Source: Geobacter sp.
GTDB lineage: Bacteria > Desulfobacterota > Desulfuromonadia > Geobacterales > Geobacteraceae
Reading direction: 5' to 3'
DNA: 64,000 nt
Assembly: GCA_003574885.1 (NCBI GenBank)
Contig: PJFC01000002.1
Coordinates: forward strand, 248,001-312,000
The number at the start of each line of letters is the position of its first letter. Position 1 is the stretch's first letter. The translations under genes were made by a program, and so were the position numbers. The notes under the pieces are model-generated. The model did not search any database. It had not been told where the DNA came from and saw nothing but the letters and a program-made list of their open reading frames with translations. Shown piece by piece: positions 1-9,705 of the stretch.

Positions 1-356
1 TGTCAGTATTCTGCCAGCTCCATTTCGACATCAGACGGATGTTCCTCGTCAAGCCGGGCTCGTTTTTCCCGGCACCCAAGGTCGATTCGGTCGTCCTGCG
101 GCTTATCCCCCTTGCCGAACCTCGGGTCACGGTGGGTGATGAAGCCCTGTTCCGTCGAGTAGTGAAGTCTGCCTTCAGCCAGCGGCGCAAAACCCTCTGG
201 AATTGTCTGAAGAGCGGACAGTTCCTTGATGAGGAAGTACAGTTGCGGAAAGTCCTCGACGACTGCGGGATCAACCCGTCAAGACGTGGCGAAACCCTTT
301 CCCTTGAAGATTTCGCCCGTCTCGCCAATGCCCTGGAACTGTCCGTAAAGCCGTGA
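1..356 (+). CDS. rsmA: 16S rRNA dimethyladenosine transferase, C-terminal part (partial)
   Basis: RsmA/KsgA dimethylates two adjacent adenosines in helix 45 of 16S rRNA during small-subunit assembly. The reading frame is open from base 3, so the gene starts outside the window and only about 118 C-terminal residues are present. The family signature VKPGSFFPAPKVDSVV is visible near the start, followed by the helical C-terminal domain (FSQRRKTLWNCL, then LEDFARLANAL). It ends 65 bp before ugd on the same strand. Nothing is odd apart from truncation by the window edge. Confidence 0.92.
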   Translation, partial: SVFCQLHFDIRRMFLVKPGSFFPAPKVDSVVLRLIPLAEPRVTVGDEALFRRVVKSAFSQRRKTLWNCLKSGQFLDEEVQLRKVLDDCGINPSRRGETLSLEDFARLANALELSVKP

Positions 357-421
357 AAAGAGTGGCGTGCAGGCTCTGTTTTGTGATATAAAGTTCGCTT
401 GATTATCTCCGGGAGGATGCT

Positions 422-1774
422 ATGAAGATTTGCGTATTCGGCGCCGGTTATGTCGGTCTGGTGGCTGCCGCTTGTTTTGCCGAGAGCGGCAATACCGTTA
501 TCGCCGTCGATGTTGACCTGTCCAAGATAGAAGGACTGAAGCAGGGCATCATCCCGATCTACGAGCCGGGGCTCAAGGAGTTGGTGCTTCGTAACCAGGC
601 GGAAGGGCGACTCTCTTTTACTACCGACGTTCCTCAGGCGGTGAAAGAATCACTCATAAACTTCATTGCCGTCGGCACTCCTCCGGGTGAGGATGGTTCG
701 GCAGATCTTCAGTATGTGCTGGCCGTGGCCCGTGAAATCGGTCGCAACATGGATAGTTTCAAGATCGTCGTCGACAAGTCGACGGTTCCGGTGGGGACCG
801 CTGACAAGGTCCGTGCCGCTCTGCAGGAGGAGCTGGACAGGCGCGGAACCTTGCTGGAGTTTGACGTCGTCTCCAATCCCGAATTCCTGAAGGAAGGTGC
901 GGCCATCGAGGATTTCATGAAGCCGGACCGGGTGGTGATCGGCACAGACAACGTCCGGACTGCCGAACTGATGAAGGAACTCTACGAACCGTTCATGCGC
1001 AAGCATAACCGGCTTATTGTCATGGACATCCGGAGTGCCGAGATGACCAAATACGCTGCCAATGCCATGCTCGCCACCCGGATCTCCTTTATGAACCAGG
1101 TTGCGCTCCTTTGCGAGCGGTTGGGTGCGGATGTGGCGTCCGTCCGGGAGGGGATCGGCTCCGATTCACGCATCGGCTACGACTTCCTCTTTCCCGGCCC
1201 CGGTTATGGCGGTTCATGTTTTCCCAAGGACGTGAAGGCGCTCATCCGGACCGCAGAAGAGAGCGACTACGATTTTCTCCTGCTTAAGGCTGTGGAGGAA
1301 GTGAACGAGCGGCAGAAGCAGGTCCTTTCCCGCAAGGTACTTCAATCTCTCGGTGATCCTGCCAAGGAACGGCCGCTTGCGGGTCGCACCGTTGCCTGCT
1401 GGGGGCTTGCGTTCAAACCACGGACCGATGACATGCGGGAGGCACCTGCAATCACTATCATCGAAAACCTGCTAGCCCAGGGGGCCACGGTGCGAGCCCA
1501 TGATCCCGAGGCTCTGAAAGAGGCCAAAAAGCAGTTCGGCGACCGGATAACTTACAGCACCAACCAGTACGAGATACTGGCTGATGCAGACGTTCTGGTG
1601 ATCATCACTGACTGGAGCGAGTATCGCAACCCCGATTTCGACCGGATAAAGGCCGAACTCAAGGAGCCATTCATCATAGATGGCCGCAATCTTTACAAGC
1701 TTGGCCGGATGCGCGATGCCGGTTTCCACTATGTCCCCCTCGGGCGGAACGGCCTGTCCTCTGAGGGCAAATAG
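422..1774 (+). CDS. ugd: UDP-glucose 6-dehydrogenase
   Basis: This enzyme oxidises UDP-glucose to UDP-glucuronate with two NAD+, in the cytosol. At 450 aa it has normal family length. It opens with the Rossmann motif [11 protein letters not shown], has the STVPVGTA segment and the central-domain helix around residue 215, and carries the catalytic cysteine in [12 protein letters not shown] (about residue 268). The C-terminal UDP-binding domain follows. GGGAGG lies just upstream of the ATG. The next gene starts 2 bp after the stop and uses the product, so the two form a sugar-nucleotide operon likely serving the polysaccharide genes at 29.5-47.8 kb. Confidence 0.95.
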   Translation: MKICVFGAGYVGLVAAACFAESGNTVIAVDVDLSKIEGLKQGIIPIYEPGLKELVLRNQAEGRLSFTTDVPQAVKESLINFIAVGTPPGEDGSADLQYVLAVAREIGRNMDSFKIVVDKSTVPVGTADKVRAALQEELDRRGTLLEFDVVSNPEFLKEGAAIEDFMKPDRVVIGTDNVRTAELMKELYEPFMRKHNRLIVMDIRSAEMTKYAANAMLATRISFMNQVALLCERLGADVASVREGIGSDSRIGYDFLFPGPGYGGSCFPKDVKALIRTAEESDYDFLLLKAVEEVNERQKQVLSRKVLQSLGDPAKERPLAGRTVACWGLAFKPRTDDMREAPAITIIENLLAQGATVRAHDPEALKEAKKQFGDRITYSTNQYEILADADVLVIITDWSEYRNPDFDRIKAELKEPFIIDGRNLYKLGRMRDAGFHYVPLGRNGLSSEGK

Positions 1775-1776
1775 CG

Positions 1777-2718
1777 ATGCGTGTTCTTGTTACCGGCGGT
1801 GCCGGTTTTATCGGTTCACATCTCTGTGAACGGCTTGTCCGGGATGGTCATGACGTCCTCTGTCTCGACAATTTCTTCACCGGCTCCAAGCTCAATGTTG
1901 CCCGTCTCATGGGGGAATCGCGTTTCGAACTGATCCGTCACGACATTACCCAGCCGATCCTGCTTGAGGTTGACCGGATCTACAACCTTGCCTGCCCGGC
2001 TTCGCCGATCCACTACCAGTACAACCCGGTGAAGACCATCAAGACCAGTGTCCTCGGTTCCATCCATATGCTGGGCCTGGCAAAGCGGGTAAGGGCCAGA
2101 ATACTCCAGGCATCCACCTCCGAAGTCTACGGAGATCCTCAGGTCCACCCCCAGACCGAGGAATACTGGGGAAATGTCAACCCCATTGGACTGAGGAGCT
2201 GTTACGACGAAGGAAAGAGGGTAGCAGAAACCCTGATGATGGGTTATCACCGCCAGAACGGAGTGGATGTCCGCATCATCCGCATCTTCAATACCTACGG
2301 ACCACGCATGGCACTCAACGACGGGCGTGTAGTATCCAATTTCATCGTCCAGGCCCTCAAGGGGGAGGATCTTACGGTTTACGGCAAGGGTGAGCAGACC
2401 CGATCCTTCTGTTATGTCACCGACCTCGTGGAGGGGATGGTCCGGATGATGGAGTGCGAAGACTTCGTCGGTCCGGTCAACCTGGGGAATCCTGCCGAGA
2501 CCACCATCCTGGAGTTCGCCGAACGGATTATCAGTCTGACCGGTTCCCGCTCGAAAGTCGTCTTTAATCCCCTTCCTGCCGATGATCCTCAGCAACGCCA
2601 GCCCGACATCAGTCTGGCCGGTGCCCGGCTCGACTGGAGCCCGACGGTTGATGTGGAGACAGGGCTGATACGGACTATTGACTATTTCGCCGCACTCCTG
2701 AAGGGAGCAGTGTCCTGA
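1777..2718 (+). CDS. UDP-glucuronate decarboxylase (UDP-xylose synthase), SDR family
   Basis: An extended short-chain dehydrogenase/reductase of 313 aa. It has the N-terminal NAD motif [11 protein letters not shown] and the catalytic pair in [11 protein letters not shown] (about residues 145-155). The FFTGSKLNV segment and the NTYGPRM motif are typical of UDP-glucuronate decarboxylases, which convert UDP-GlcA to UDP-xylose. It follows ugd by 2 bp, which fits consecutive steps. A dTDP-glucose dehydratase or epimerase is less likely because of the FFTG and NTYGPRM context. It is assumed to supply xylose or 4-keto-pentose units for surface polysaccharide. Confidence 0.88.
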   Translation: MRVLVTGGAGFIGSHLCERLVRDGHDVLCLDNFFTGSKLNVARLMGESRFELIRHDITQPILLEVDRIYNLACPASPIHYQYNPVKTIKTSVLGSIHMLGLAKRVRARILQASTSEVYGDPQVHPQTEEYWGNVNPIGLRSCYDEGKRVAETLMMGYHRQNGVDVRIIRIFNTYGPRMALNDGRVVSNFIVQALKGEDLTVYGKGEQTRSFCYVTDLVEGMVRMMECEDFVGPVNLGNPAETTILEFAERIISLTGSRSKVVFNPLPADDPQQRQPDISLAGARLDWSPTVDVETGLIRTIDYFAALLKGAVS

Positions 2719-2741
2719 GCGGGGTTCACCTAAGCAAACGG

Positions 2742-3083
2742 ATGTATTTCATCCCGGCCGGTGTCATCCTGTTTATCCTTTTTTTCACTGTGTTCGGCGA
2801 ACGCGGCCTGCTGCGCATCTATCATCTTTCCAAGGACAAACAGGAGATGGAGAAGCGGGTGACGGAGTTGAAGGCCGAGAACGACCGTCTCCGGCGGGAG
2901 GTAGAGGCGCTGAAATCAGATAGACGGTATCTGGAAAGCATAGCTCGTCACGACTTCGGTCTGGTACGGCCAAACGAGATCATCTACCAGTTCCCGACCC
3001 AGGAGAAAACCGACCCAGGCAAAGCCGCCACTCCGGCAACCAGAGCCACTCCGGCGACTGCACCACCAGCAATAAAGCGTTAA
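2742..3083 (+). CDS. FtsB/DivIC-type septum formation initiator protein
   Basis: A small bitopic membrane protein of 113 aa. An N-terminal hydrophobic segment (about residues 3-20) is followed by a coiled coil (residues 30-70, with EKRVTELKAENDRLRREVEAL). Next come the conserved YLESIARHDFGLVRPNEIIY motif of the FtsB/DivIC family and a Pro/Ala/Thr-rich tail. Members link FtsL and FtsQ in the divisome. It lies 23 bp after the decarboxylase on the same strand. The ribosome site before the ATG is weak, so the start is less certain than the family call. Confidence 0.82.
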   Translation: MYFIPAGVILFILFFTVFGERGLLRIYHLSKDKQEMEKRVTELKAENDRLRREVEALKSDRRYLESIARHDFGLVRPNEIIYQFPTQEKTDPGKAATPATRATPATAPPAIKR

Positions 3084-3223
3084 CCACAGAGGAGCACGGA
3101 GGAGAAGGCACCGTCATGCCAGTGTTTCTCTGGACACGCATTTGAACAGTAGGGGCGTGTGGTGAAAGCTTTTGGGTTATTGCAGTTTCCAGCAAAATGC
3201 AGATACGTACGAAACGGTGAATT

Positions 3224-3385
3224 ATGAGCGATAAACGACAATTCTGTGTGGTGTGCGCCTGGCGGGAGAACTGTGCCAAGAAGTTCTGCGTTCCCGACGG
3301 TGGGGCACGATGCCCCGATTTCACCCGCGACATTTCCATCAAGGTGGAGAGCGATACGACAGATCAGATGAAGCAGGAGGAGTAA
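3224..3385 (+). CDS. Cys-rich 53-aa protein overlapping argS
   Basis: A small ORF starting at ATG 3224. It has six cysteines, five of them arranged as C-x2-C-x5-C-x4-C-x7-C between residues 8 and 30, followed by an acidic tail. This pattern suggests a zinc or Fe-S site, which is an inference. Its TAA shares an A with the argS start codon (TAATG at 3383-3387), and its last codons (CAG GAG GAG) form the argS ribosome site, so the two genes are probably translationally coupled. No function is recognised. The coupling and the ordered cysteines argue that it is real. Confidence 0.7.
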   Translation: MSDKRQFCVVCAWRENCAKKFCVPDGGARCPDFTRDISIKVESDTTDQMKQEE

Positions 3386-5067
3386 TGCGAAACGTAGTAC
3401 GCGACCTGGTCAGGAAGGTACTGGAGGAGTGCGTTGCCGACGGCACGCTCCAGTCTGGCCAGTTGCCGGCGATAGTCATCGAGACCCCCGCCCATGCCGA
3501 GCATGGAGATTTTGCCACCAATGTGGCGATGCAACTGGCAAAGGGGGAGCGGAAAGCACCGCGCGCTGTTGCGGAAGTCCTTCTGCCCCGTCTGGTAGCA
3601 GCCGACATCTTTGACCGGGTGGAGATTGCCGGCCCCGGTTTCATCAATATCCATCTCAAGGGTGATGCCTGGCAACGGACTCTTTTGCCCCTCGCCGCTG
3701 CCGGTCCCGACTACGGCAAGAGCAGGAGTGGTGCGGGGAAAAAGGCCCAGGTGGAATTCGTCAGCGCCAATCCGACCGGACCGCTCCATATCGGCCATGG
3801 CCGGGGTGCTGCTATCGGCGATACCATCTGCCGGCTGCTTGATGTCACCGGTTGGGATGTGACACGAGAATTCTATTATAATGACGCGGGACAGCAGATC
3901 AGCAACCTTGCCCTGTCGGTGCAGGCCCGCTGTCTCGGGATCGAGCCGGACGACCCGCGGTGGCCAGCCGACGGCTACCAGGGAGAGTACATCCGGGACG
4001 TGGCCCGTTCCTACTTGGCACGGGAAACAGTTGATGCCGACGACCAGCATGTCACGGCCGACGGCGACCCCCTGAACCTGGACGCCATCCGCCGTTTTGC
4101 CGTTGCCTGTCTGCGCCGGGAGCAGGATCAGGACCTCACGGCTTTTGACGTTCATTTCGATGTCTATTCGCTGGAATCCGAACTCTACTCCACAGGGAAG
4201 GTCGAGGGGGTTGTGCAACGCCTTATCGCCAAGGGCCATACCTACGAGCAGGACGGCGCACTCTGGCTCCGCACCACCAATTTCGGCGATGACAAGGACC
4301 GGGTAATGCGCAAAGCCGATGGCGGCTATACCTATTTCGTTCCCGATGTTGCCTATCATCTGGCAAAGTGGGAGAGGGGATTCGGACGGGTCATCAACGA
4401 ACAGGGGGCCGATCACCATAGTACCATTACCCGGGTGCGGGCCGGCCTTCAGGCGCTGGACGCGGGGATTCCCCAGGGCTGGCCCGAGTATGTGCTCCAC
4501 CAGATGGTGACTGTCATGCGGGGAGGGGAGGAGGTAAAGATCTCCAAACGTGCCGGCAGTTACGTCACTTTGCGCGACCTCATCGACGAGGTTGGGCGCG
4601 ATGCCACCCGCTATTTTTTTGTCATGCGCAAACCAGATTCCCAGCTGGTTTTCGATATCGACCTGGCCAAGCAGCAGACCCTCGACAACCCTGTCTATTA
4701 TGTCCAGTACGCCCATGCGCGCATTTGCAGCATTTTCGAGAATGCAGCAGAGAAAGGGTATGAGTTGCCGGCAGCTGACAAGGTAGATCTGTCCCGTCTC
4801 TCCACTCCTGATGACATGGCGATCATCAGGCTCCTTAACCAGTTTCCGGAAACAGTTGAGGGGAGCGCCCAGAATTTTGAGCCTCACCGCATCACCTACT
4901 ATCTCCAAGAACTTGCCGGTCAGTTCCATACGTTCTACAACAAGAACCGGGTGGTCACGGAAGATCGTGAGTTGACCTTTGCCCGCCTGTTCCTCCTCCA
5001 CTGTGTCAGACAGACTCTTCGCAATGCACTTGCCATCCTCGGTATATCCGCACCGGAAAAAATGTAG
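3385..5067 (+). CDS. argS: Arginyl-tRNA synthetase
   Basis: A class I aminoacyl-tRNA synthetase that charges tRNA-Arg with arginine. From ATG 3385 it is 560 aa. The N-terminal Add1 region (about residues 1-85) is followed by the catalytic core with the HIGH motif in [13 protein letters not shown] (about residue 130). The KMSK-like motif reads VKISKRAG (about residue 385). The DALR anticodon-binding domain makes up the C-terminal 120 residues. The frame stays open upstream to 3253, but 3385 has AGGAGG immediately upstream and starts at the argS N-terminus. It overlaps the stop of the 53-aa ORF by one base. Confidence 0.94.
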   Translation: MRNVVRDLVRKVLEECVADGTLQSGQLPAIVIETPAHAEHGDFATNVAMQLAKGERKAPRAVAEVLLPRLVAADIFDRVEIAGPGFINIHLKGDAWQRTLLPLAAAGPDYGKSRSGAGKKAQVEFVSANPTGPLHIGHGRGAAIGDTICRLLDVTGWDVTREFYYNDAGQQISNLALSVQARCLGIEPDDPRWPADGYQGEYIRDVARSYLARETVDADDQHVTADGDPLNLDAIRRFAVACLRREQDQDLTAFDVHFDVYSLESELYSTGKVEGVVQRLIAKGHTYEQDGALWLRTTNFGDDKDRVMRKADGGYTYFVPDVAYHLAKWERGFGRVINEQGADHHSTITRVRAGLQALDAGIPQGWPEYVLHQMVTVMRGGEEVKISKRAGSYVTLRDLIDEVGRDATRYFFVMRKPDSQLVFDIDLAKQQTLDNPVYYVQYAHARICSIFENAAEKGYELPAADKVDLSRLSTPDDMAIIRLLNQFPETVEGSAQNFEPHRITYYLQELAGQFHTFYNKNRVVTEDRELTFARLFLLHCVRQTLRNALAILGISAPEKM

Positions 5068-5082
5068 GCAGGCGGTCGTCTT

Positions 5083-5874
5083 ATGGTTATGGATTACAGG
5101 GAACGCAAACCAGTCAGCAAAAACCGGCCACGCAAGCAGCCACTCGGTGTATTTTTCTTTATTGTTATCATTGCAATATCGATCTCTTTTGTAGCGGGAG
5201 TTGCGACGGGCTGGTTGATATTCCGGCCGACCAGGTCCAAACTTGCAGGGGTCCAGCAACAGGGTGTAACGCCTGATCAGCCGGGGCAGGCGTCTGCAAC
5301 CACCGGCCAACCCCAGAATCCTGAAGCGCAAAGCACAGGAGAGCCGCCACTGACCTTTTACGAGACCCTTCCGAAAGGGAGCAGGGCTGTTATCGGGAGT
5401 GGGCTCAATCCATCCAGTAATGCCCCAGCCTTCACTGCAAAACCGGCCACACCTCCTCAGGCACCTCGTGCAGTTCAAACAGAGCAGCCGGCTGTTCCGG
5501 AACCGGTTCCACCTGCTCAACCTGCCGTCAAAATACCGATGGTTGCCAAGCCCAAGGACGGCAAAGAAATGGCCGACCAGCCCAAACCGGCGACAAAGTC
5601 AAAAGCCTCAACTCTTTCCCCCGTGGTTCCCAATAAAACTTCCCCGTCGAAGGGAACCTTCTCGGTACAGGTGGCGTCCCAAAAAGATCGCAAGGAAGCG
5701 GAGGCGGTACGCGACCGCCTGGTAGCGCGGGGAATGGCGGCATACATTGTCGAGTCACACCTTCCGGACAAGGGGGTATGGTACCGGGTTCGTGTCGGGC
5801 GTGGTCTTGAACAGAGGGCGGCAAGCGAACTCGCTGCCAAGGCGGGTAAGGGAGCCATAACAATTCCGGAGTGA
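5083..5874 (+). CDS. SPOR-domain membrane protein
   Basis: A 263-aa bitopic inner-membrane protein. It has a basic cytoplasmic N-terminus (residues 1-22), one membrane segment (about residues 25-48), a long Pro/Ala/Gln-rich periplasmic linker (50-185), and a C-terminal SPOR domain starting near KGTFSVQVASQKDRKEAEAV. SPOR domains bind glycan strands denuded of stem peptides at division septa. It starts 15 bp after argS. A second in-frame ATG lies at 5089. The exact biological role is not evident. Confidence 0.82.
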   Translation: MVMDYRERKPVSKNRPRKQPLGVFFFIVIIAISISFVAGVATGWLIFRPTRSKLAGVQQQGVTPDQPGQASATTGQPQNPEAQSTGEPPLTFYETLPKGSRAVIGSGLNPSSNAPAFTAKPATPPQAPRAVQTEQPAVPEPVPPAQPAVKIPMVAKPKDGKEMADQPKPATKSKASTLSPVVPNKTSPSKGTFSVQVASQKDRKEAEAVRDRLVARGMAAYIVESHLPDKGVWYRVRVGRGLEQRAASELAAKAGKGAITIPE

Positions 5875-5936
5875 CACTGGCTGCTTTACACCGGGGCAAA
5901 GAATGCAAAAAAAAACAAATTGATGGTTCTTTTTGG

Positions 5937-5966
5937 TTGACAGTATTCAAGGTCGCATGGTATAAC
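5937..5966 (+). promoter_or_regulatory. sigma-70-type promoter of tRNA-fMet
   Basis: TTGACA at 5937-5942 and TATAAC at 5961-5966 are separated by 18 bases, about 15 bp before the first base of the tRNA. The tRNA therefore probably has its own strong promoter, independent of the SPOR gene upstream. Confidence 0.7.
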
Positions 5967-5981
5967 TCGAACTTCAATTGA

Positions 5982-6065
<84 letters not shown>

Positions 6066-6067
6066 CT

Positions 6068-6100
6068 AGGGACTTGCGTAACTCGCAGGTCCCTTTTTTA
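6068..6100 (+). terminator. Terminator after tRNA-fMet (element-borne copy)
   Basis: GGGACTTGCG and TCGCAGGTCCC form a stem with one G-T pair, followed by a run of T. The copy after attR (17798-17829) has a perfect stem, so the element carries its own slightly diverged version that keeps tRNA termination after insertion. Confidence 0.82.
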
Positions 6101-6104
6101 TTGC

Positions 6105-6130
6105 AACTGTACACAAAACTGTACACAAAA
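6105..6130 (+). repeat. Left integrase arm-type sites (two 12-mers)
   Basis: Two tandem CTGTACACAAAA units. The 26-bp block is repeated identically at 17604-17629 near the right end, with an inverted unit at 17668-17680. The position just inside each att site suggests arm-type binding sites for the integrase, which is an inference. Confidence 0.65.
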
Positions 6131-6164
6131 TCTGCAAAGGGACGCTGCCACGGAGGGTTTAAAG

Positions 6165-7292
6165 ATGGCAAGTCTCGTGAAACGAGGAAACGTCTACTAT
6201 GCGCAGTACATGAAAGGAGGGAAGGCCAAACGGGTTTCACTGGAAACCGATTCCCTCAGGATCGCCAAGGAGAAAGTTCGCAACATCGAATCCGCTTTCT
6301 TCCGTGGTGATGATGTATCCCTTCCGACAAAGACCCCCATAGCCCAGGTCGTAACCGCCTATATCGAATACATGAAAACGCGGAAAACGGCTCGTAGCGT
6401 CGAGCGGGACACCTACTATCTCCGCGAAGCATTCGGTCCCATCTGTCAGGCTCTTGCCCTCAAAAATGCCAAAATCAGCGCCAAAGGGAAGAAACGCCCG
6501 ACCCGACACGCTCCCCAATACATCGAAGCCAATTACTTTGAACAGATTACCACGGCTGATATTTCCTCATTCATATCGGTCAGGGTAAGGCGGCAAGTAC
6601 TTGCACCCAAAACCGCCAATCGCTACAGGGAAATCCTGACCCGCCTGTTTAATTGGGCCATGGAGCAACATGGCATCCGCATTCCTGGCGACAAGAACCC
6701 CGCAGCCAAGGTTGAACGGTATCGCGAACGGGCTCCGGATATTTCATTCCTGAAACTGAACGAGATCGACGAGCAGTTGCAGGTATTGGAACATGTACCG
6801 GATTTGCAGACCATGGTTGCCGTTTATATCTATGCCGGATTGCGCCGGGAAGAGTTGTGTTGGCTCACCATCGATGATGTGGATTTTACCGCTGGGGGTA
6901 ACGGCATGATCCGGGTGAGGGCGAAGACGGTAAAAGGAGAGAGATGGGAACCGAAGACTAAAGTGAATAGGGTAGTGCCGATTAGCAATAAATTAAAAAT
7001 ATCCCTTGAAAAATTTCTTACTGCGGGTGTAGAACGGAAATGGTTCTTTACCACGCCGCACGGCAAGCGTTGGGACCCGGATAATCTGTCGCGATATCTC
7101 AGGAAAGAAAATGAGAAGGCGGGGGTATCCTGGGGATGTCTGGATTACCGGCATACATTTGGTAGTCAGTTAGCAATGAAAGGTGAAAGTCTGTACAAGA
7201 TTTCAAAGCTGATGGGGAATTCTCCTGAAATTTGCAGAAGGCATTATGCGGCGCTGATGCCAGAATCGATGATTGAATCAGTTGAATTCTAA
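6165..7292 (+). CDS. Tyrosine-family integrase
   Basis: A site-specific recombinase of 375 aa. The N-terminal Arm-type DNA-binding region (about residues 1-60) begins LVKRGNVYYAQYMKGGK. A SAM-like core-binding domain spans about 65-195. The catalytic domain shows the first Arg in YAGLRREELCWL, the second box DYRHTFGSQLAMKG, and the nucleophile Tyr in CRRHYAAL near the end. GGAGG lies 8 bases before the ATG. It sits immediately inside attL, transcribed into the element, as is usual for tRNA-targeting integrative elements. It presumably catalyses the recombination that made the 52-bp repeat. Confidence 0.93.
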   Translation: MASLVKRGNVYYAQYMKGGKAKRVSLETDSLRIAKEKVRNIESAFFRGDDVSLPTKTPIAQVVTAYIEYMKTRKTARSVERDTYYLREAFGPICQALALKNAKISAKGKKRPTRHAPQYIEANYFEQITTADISSFISVRVRRQVLAPKTANRYREILTRLFNWAMEQHGIRIPGDKNPAAKVERYRERAPDISFLKLNEIDEQLQVLEHVPDLQTMVAVYIYAGLRREELCWLTIDDVDFTAGGNGMIRVRAKTVKGERWEPKTKVNRVVPISNKLKISLEKFLTAGVERKWFFTTPHGKRWDPDNLSRYLRKENEKAGVSWGCLDYRHTFGSQLAMKGESLYKISKLMGNSPEICRRHYAALMPESMIESVEF

Positions 7293-7364
7293 TTTGTGAA
7301 AAACTACTTCCAAACCTCAGTGTTACCGAAAAAACAATGAGTTGGATATAAAAGGAGAAAACAG

Positions 7365-7727
7365 ATGAAAGCCCATCCACGTGCGGCAGTGGCTTACATT
7401 GCCTCAAGATTGATTTCCGGGAAACAGGCATCTTCAGTTTATGACTATTCACAATCAACATACATAAGCATGTCTGGAAATGTGGATCCAAAGAATGTCG
7501 CAGTATACGACTATGGCCAAGGATGTCACGTATTAGGAAGCGGTAACGGCAAGGACTTCTCCTTGTACCACTATGGCGATTCTCACCACATAAATCTAGA
7601 AATAAGCGGCAATAACTTTGAAGGTTATGACTACGGAAGCTCTTGCCATTTTAACGGAAGCGTTAATGGCAATAGCGTGAGCCTGTATGACTACGGTGAA
7701 AGCTCCTACTTTAATTACTCAATTTAA
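7365..7727 (+). CDS. YDYG-repeat protein, predicted beta-solenoid
   Basis: A 120-aa protein that I cannot assign to a known function. After a 20-residue N-terminal segment it consists of five repeats of about 20 residues. Each centres on Y-D-Y-G (YDY or YHY at residues 26, 48, 68, 88 and 108), followed by a polar/aromatic stretch and an Asn/Gly/Ser-rich turn ending in SGN or NGN. Such spacing suggests one turn of a beta-solenoid per repeat. AAGGAG precedes the ATG. The base composition is more AT-rich than the flanking chromosome. It is the first cargo gene after the integrase, with no signal peptide seen. Confidence 0.62.
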   Translation: MKAHPRAAVAYIASRLISGKQASSVYDYSQSTYISMSGNVDPKNVAVYDYGQGCHVLGSGNGKDFSLYHYGDSHHINLEISGNNFEGYDYGSSCHFNGSVNGNSVSLYDYGESSYFNYSI

Positions 7728-7783
7728 TCCCGAAATACGCTTTGCACCGCTGATACGATCTCTTACATTGAAAATGGAGACTT

Positions 7784-8809
7784 ATGGCAACACATAAACT
7801 ACATATAGCAGGTAAAACGGTTCGACTTCACGGAAGCCTGATCGATGCGGACTTTAGAAAACAACGAGTGCTTTGCTCGGACCCTTGGGCATTCGTATCT
7901 CTTTGGCTTAAAAGAGATCATAAAAATGATGCTTTGTTTTACTGGGAACAAGCACACTATTTTTTTACAGCATCACAATCCTTACCTGAATTATCATCAC
8001 CATTGACTTCTTATTACTGTTTTTTAAATGCAACTAAAGCTCTTCTTTCAGCAAAAGGTGTTCCCTTTAGAGAAAATCATGGTGTGGGTGGACGCTCAAT
8101 AGGTAATGTGAAGTCTCTAGACAATGAAATTGTAGATTTCCAGGGTGGGGGGATACTACCGTCTTTATGTAAATATTTAGAGGAGCCTGATAATGCAGGC
8201 AAGGAATTCACTTTAAAGGAAATTTTCTGGAATATACCCTTTATTCACAGAGCTTACTGCCTCACATATAAAGGTGCCACCGAACTGTTTATTCCTCTAA
8301 TTAATCAATGTTTTATGCGAAAAGATGGTTCAAAAGAAGCATGGTTTCAGGCAGAAATTGATAAACGATATGTTAACGCTCATACAAAGAATTGCATAAA
8401 ACCGGGCTTTGAACTTTATGACAATAATGGTACCTATGAAATAAGAAGAAAGAGAAGATTTACTTGGTCTGGCAGAGATATTGAAAACAGTATAAAACAG
8501 TTCAAACGTTATCATAAACAAATTCGTAGACGTGTTGTGCCAATCTATTCTTCAGAAAATAGATGGTACTTAAAAAAATCAGTAACTGGGTACGATAAAG
8601 TTAATAATTCTCAGTTAGTATTAATATTTGCTGCTATGCACCGGCTAAGCGAGCTTAGCCGGTATGAACCTATAGCCTTTTCTGGGCATTTTAACGTTAA
8701 TCACAACTGGCTTTTAACTGAATTCATAAAGGCGTCTCCAGGCCAGTTTGTTTACGGAATGGCCTCAGAGATCACAGGGTTGGAGTTCATAAAACCAGAC
8801 GCTTTTTAA
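7784..8809 (+). CDS. YaaC-like protein
   Basis: A 341-aa soluble protein. The segment FYWEQAHYFFTASQSLPELS followed by a run of helix and then HGVGG near residue 105 resembles the YaaC-like family, whose biochemical role is unknown. I see no catalytic motif I can name. GGAG lies before the ATG. It is AT-rich and flanked by other unassigned cargo genes of the integrated element. YaaC-like genes are often seen in mobile or defence-like contexts, but a defence role here is speculation. Confidence 0.5.
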   Translation: MATHKLHIAGKTVRLHGSLIDADFRKQRVLCSDPWAFVSLWLKRDHKNDALFYWEQAHYFFTASQSLPELSSPLTSYYCFLNATKALLSAKGVPFRENHGVGGRSIGNVKSLDNEIVDFQGGGILPSLCKYLEEPDNAGKEFTLKEIFWNIPFIHRAYCLTYKGATELFIPLINQCFMRKDGSKEAWFQAEIDKRYVNAHTKNCIKPGFELYDNNGTYEIRRKRRFTWSGRDIENSIKQFKRYHKQIRRRVVPIYSSENRWYLKKSVTGYDKVNNSQLVLIFAAMHRLSELSRYEPIAFSGHFNVNHNWLLTEFIKASPGQFVYGMASEITGLEFIKPDAF

Positions 8810-8962
8810 CATGCTAAATATCAAATCAAACACGCGGCGGTACTCGGTCTCCGCTACGTTCCGCCGGTGCGCCTTGCCCCGTTGTTCAAATCATTTGGTG
8901 CCTACCAATGGTATAAATGCGAATTTCTACTGAAATTATTTTAGAAATAGAATGGATGACAA

Positions 8963-9703
8963 ATGGAAGATGATTACGCGTCTAAACTTTATAAAGAATA
9001 CTCTGATCAGAGACAGAAACTTGATGATGCTTCTCTTGAAGCCGCTGGCCGATATGATAAAACGGTCCTCGCCATCACAACTGGTGCATTAGCGCTATCA
9101 GTCACATTTATTGAAAAAATAGCATCTAATCCTCAGCCTTTTACTCTCTATATCCTTGTAATAGGCTGGTTTTTGCTACTAGCCTCAGTTGTTTTCCAAT
9201 TGCATGCTCTCTCTTCAAGTCATAACTCTGTACGCAGACAAATTGTGATTTTAGATCAGCAATATTCCGATGTTTTTATAGCTGAAGATCCGGCCAAATT
9301 AATACAAGATAGATGGGCTGATCCCCCACCAGTAAACCCGCATATTCGTCGTACTCATCTTTATAATGTACTTTCAAAACATACTCTAATAATTGGCATA
9401 ATCTGCATTCTATTATTCTCTGCGATGAACGTTTTCTTGAAAAAGCCAACAACTGTAGCCGCTACACCTCTAAAACTAATCCCACAGAAGATGGAGATAA
9501 CCATCTTGAAGAAATATACGCCACGAAAGAAAGCTACGCATAATAGTGCGCCGCCTGCGCACAATCTACCTATTGAAGAAGGAGAATTAATTATGACATG
9601 CAAGCCTACACCGCAAGAGCCACTAAAAATAATTGATGAAAGCTATACTCCGCCAGTCAACAAGCTGCCTCCACCCCCGCCAACTCAAAAGAAGGAGAAA
9701 TAA
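8963..9703 (+). CDS. Three-TM membrane protein ending in a proline-rich module
   Basis: A 246-aa protein with an acidic N-terminal helix (1-33), hydrophobic segments at about 35-53, 59-80 and 141-159, and a charged segment of about 60 residues between the second and third. From Met211 the last 36 residues match, residue for residue in layout, the three separate micro-ORFs that follow: MTxKPTP at the start, then ESYTPPVNKLPPPPP and KKEK. Met211 (9593-9595) has its own GAAGGAG ribosome site, so this tail could also be made alone. The function is unknown. A membrane effector analogous to small-TM defence effectors is possible but unproven. Confidence 0.6.
   Translation: MEDDYASKLYKEYSDQRQKLDDASLEAAGRYDKTVLAITTGALALSVTFIEKIASNPQPFTLYILVIGWFLLLASVVFQLHALSSSHNSVRRQIVILDQQYSDVFIAEDPAKLIQDRWADPPPVNPHIRRTHLYNVLSKHTLIIGIICILLFSAMNVFLKKPTTVAATPLKLIPQKMEITILKKYTPRKKATHNSAPPAHNLPIEEGELIMTCKPTPQEPLKIIDESYTPPVNKLPPPPPTQKKEK
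9593..9703 (+). CDS. Possible internal start: proline-rich micro-ORF copy 1
   Basis: An in-frame ATG at 9593 within the membrane-protein gene would give a 36-aa peptide of exactly the same design as the next three ORFs. GAAGGAG lies 7 bases upstream. It may be translated only as the C-terminus of the 246-aa protein, only alone, or both ways. Confidence 0.4.
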   Translation: MTCKPTPQEPLKIIDESYTPPVNKLPPPPPTQKKEK

Positions 9704-9705
9704 CC

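Noticed and set aside
1816-2595. 259-codon frame opposite the UDP-glucuronate decarboxylase
   Set aside because: It is a shadow of the SDR gene in GC-rich DNA, with no recognisable domain.
3364-5520. 718-codon open frame on the - strand opposite argS and the SPOR gene
   Set aside because: The opposite frame encodes a complete arginyl-tRNA synthetase with HIGH and KMSK-type motifs. The long antisense frame has no family match, and its start lacks a ribosome site.
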